Source: an uncultured Desulfosoma sp.
GTDB lineage: Bacteria > Desulfobacterota > Syntrophobacteria > Syntrophobacterales > DSM-9756
Assembly: GCA_937960435.1 (NCBI GenBank)
Contig: CALGPN010000036.1
Coordinates: forward strand, 1-44,947
DNA length: 44,947 nucleotides
Direction of reading: 5' to 3'
Shown here one piece after another: positions 44,350 to 44,947 of this stretch; positions within the stretch are counted from its first letter, which is position 1; each line of letters starts with the position of its first letter. The notes under the pieces were generated by a model. The model worked only from the letters and a program-made list of their open reading frames with translations, had not been told where the DNA came from and made no database searches. Both the position numbers and the translations under genes were made by a program.

Positions 44350-44507
44350 GCGCCTTCTGCAGCCGGATCGGTGTATGAGATCGGATCGGCCTCCACCAAA
44401 AAACGGCTGCGAGTAGAGGCTTAAGGGCGCGCATGGCGGTAAGACCCGACGACCAGGGAAGGCCAACCCCCGTATCTCCAGAAATGGTCAGGCACGGGGT
44501 AATTTCT

Positions 44508-44526
44508 GGCGCACACAAGGTGCGCC
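44508..44526. repeat. REP-like palindrome, inverted copy
   Basis: GGCGCAC/GTGCGCC hairpin with an ACAAG loop. Read on the minus strand it begins GTAGGGGCGCACC, matching the layout of the units at 12978 and 13060 (GTAGGGGCGCGCC). Confidence 0.6.
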
Positions 44527-44718
44527 CCTACAGAACGGGGGCCAACCCATCCAACCTCGGGAATCCCCGGCATGGGGGAACGTGGGATGCTCCCGTAGAG
44601 ATGCCCCCACCAATATGGCTGTCGAATCGAGGAGCGTTGGAAATCGCTCGGAGAACCCCGCATGAGGCGGAGTCGGGCCACAGGGGCGGAATCGACGCCC
44701 CGGGCGTTATGGACCGTC

Positions 44719-44947
44719 TCACGGGGAAGGGAGACGAAACGGCGCGTAGCATACCCGGCCGCCAACCTTTGTGGCTTTGGCCAGTTCCAGGTGGCGCAGC
44801 ACGGCCAAATCCGCCCGGAAAGCGCTTTCATCGATCCCCAGCTTTTCCAGAATTGTTTCCAAAGGCGCCGGTCCGTTTTCCTCGAGAAGTTGCAAGATCT
44901 TTCTCTGCCGATCCGTCAGGGCGCCTTGCCCCTCTCCCGTTTTCTTG
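44719..44947 (-). CDS. Winged-helix DNA-binding protein, 3' end only
   Basis: The minus strand is open from the right edge to a TGA at 44719 (75 codons visible). The sequence GALTDRQRKILQLLEENG, LETILEKLGIDESAFRADLAVLRHLELAKA and VGGRVCYAPF has the helix-helix-turn-helix-wing layout of a winged-helix domain, with the recognition helix around SAFRADLAVLRHL. It is the C-terminal end of a protein whose N-terminal part is outside the window, so its function (regulator or a domain of a larger enzyme) cannot be told. Confidence 0.65.
   Translation of the reverse strand, partial: KKTGEGQGALTDRQRKILQLLEENGPAPLETILEKLGIDESAFRADLAVLRHLELAKATKVGGRVCYAPFRLPSP

Larger units (their letters stand above)
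43685..44718. other. Degraded intergenic region with integrase remnant and repeat
   Basis: About 1 kb without an intact gene. It contains an integron-integrase-like fragment (44077-44349), a REP-like hairpin (44508-44526) and a GAATCCCC/GGGGGAAC-type hairpin near 44561-44581 that resembles a unit of the cluster at 12.9 kb. Short ORFs in 43740-43955 do not match anything I know. Confidence 0.55.

Overview
The window reads as a chromosomal stretch of a GC-rich anaerobic bacterium, most likely a sulfate-reducing or syntrophic member of the Desulfobacterota (former Deltaproteobacteria, Syntrophobacter-like). This is inferred from gene content: a tungsten-type aldehyde:ferredoxin oxidoreductase with its own polyferredoxin, cytosolic Fe-S lactate dehydrogenases of the GlcDF and LutABC types, TRAP transport, several CoA-transferases and a sigma-54 regulator paired with a NifX-like protein. 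No rRNA, tRNA or CRISPR array was seen.

Left part (1-9.1 kb): the 5' end of a REP-associated (Y1/IS200-like) transposase runs off the left edge. Then come panE-panB (pantothenate synthesis, minus strand); an envelope-stress-like operon (exported His/Tyr/Pro-rich protein, ECF sigma factor, zinc-finger membrane anti-sigma factor, DUF3106 protein) preceded by a 29-bp direct repeat; a ferredoxin-AOR pair; a hot-dog thioesterase; and a patatin-like lipase.

Accessory patch (9.1-13.3 kb): a two-gene AAA ATPase/DUF4276 (Toprim-like) module that looks like a defence or toxin system, a HepT toxin gene truncated exactly where that module ends, a HAD-like protein with an eroded motif I, and a cluster of REP-like palindromes that may belong to the RAYT family.

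Organic-acid region (13.3-29.2 kb): on the minus strand, glcD-type dehydrogenase, Fe-S subunit, GntR/FadR regulator and lrgA-lrgB, then two class III CoA-transferases. Divergently on the plus strand lie a three-gene TRAP transporter, lutC and a lutB-lutA fusion. Together these form a locus for uptake and oxidation of D- and L-lactate (or related 2-hydroxy acids) to pyruvate/2-oxo acids. A YdiF/Pct-type CoA-transferase with a C-terminal extension converges on lutBA.

Between 29.9 and 34.5 kb a plus-strand operon encodes an S51-peptidase-like protein fused to the C-terminal domain of cysteinyl-tRNA synthetase, a FemAB/BioF2-type acyltransferase, an MshA-like glycosyltransferase and a PIG-L deacetylase. 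The set resembles a mycothiol/bacillithiol-type pathway and is the best candidate here for an undescribed system.

Right part (34.8-44.9 kb, mostly minus strand): NifX-like protein with a PAS-sigma-54 regulator; a radical SAM protein with a NadE-like ATPase behind a recognisable sigma-70 promoter; a metallo-beta-lactamase-fold hydrolase; proS; a YkgJ-type Cys-cluster protein (plus strand); then about 1 kb of degraded DNA with an integron-integrase-like fragment and another REP-like palindrome; and finally the 3' end of a winged-helix protein running off the right edge.
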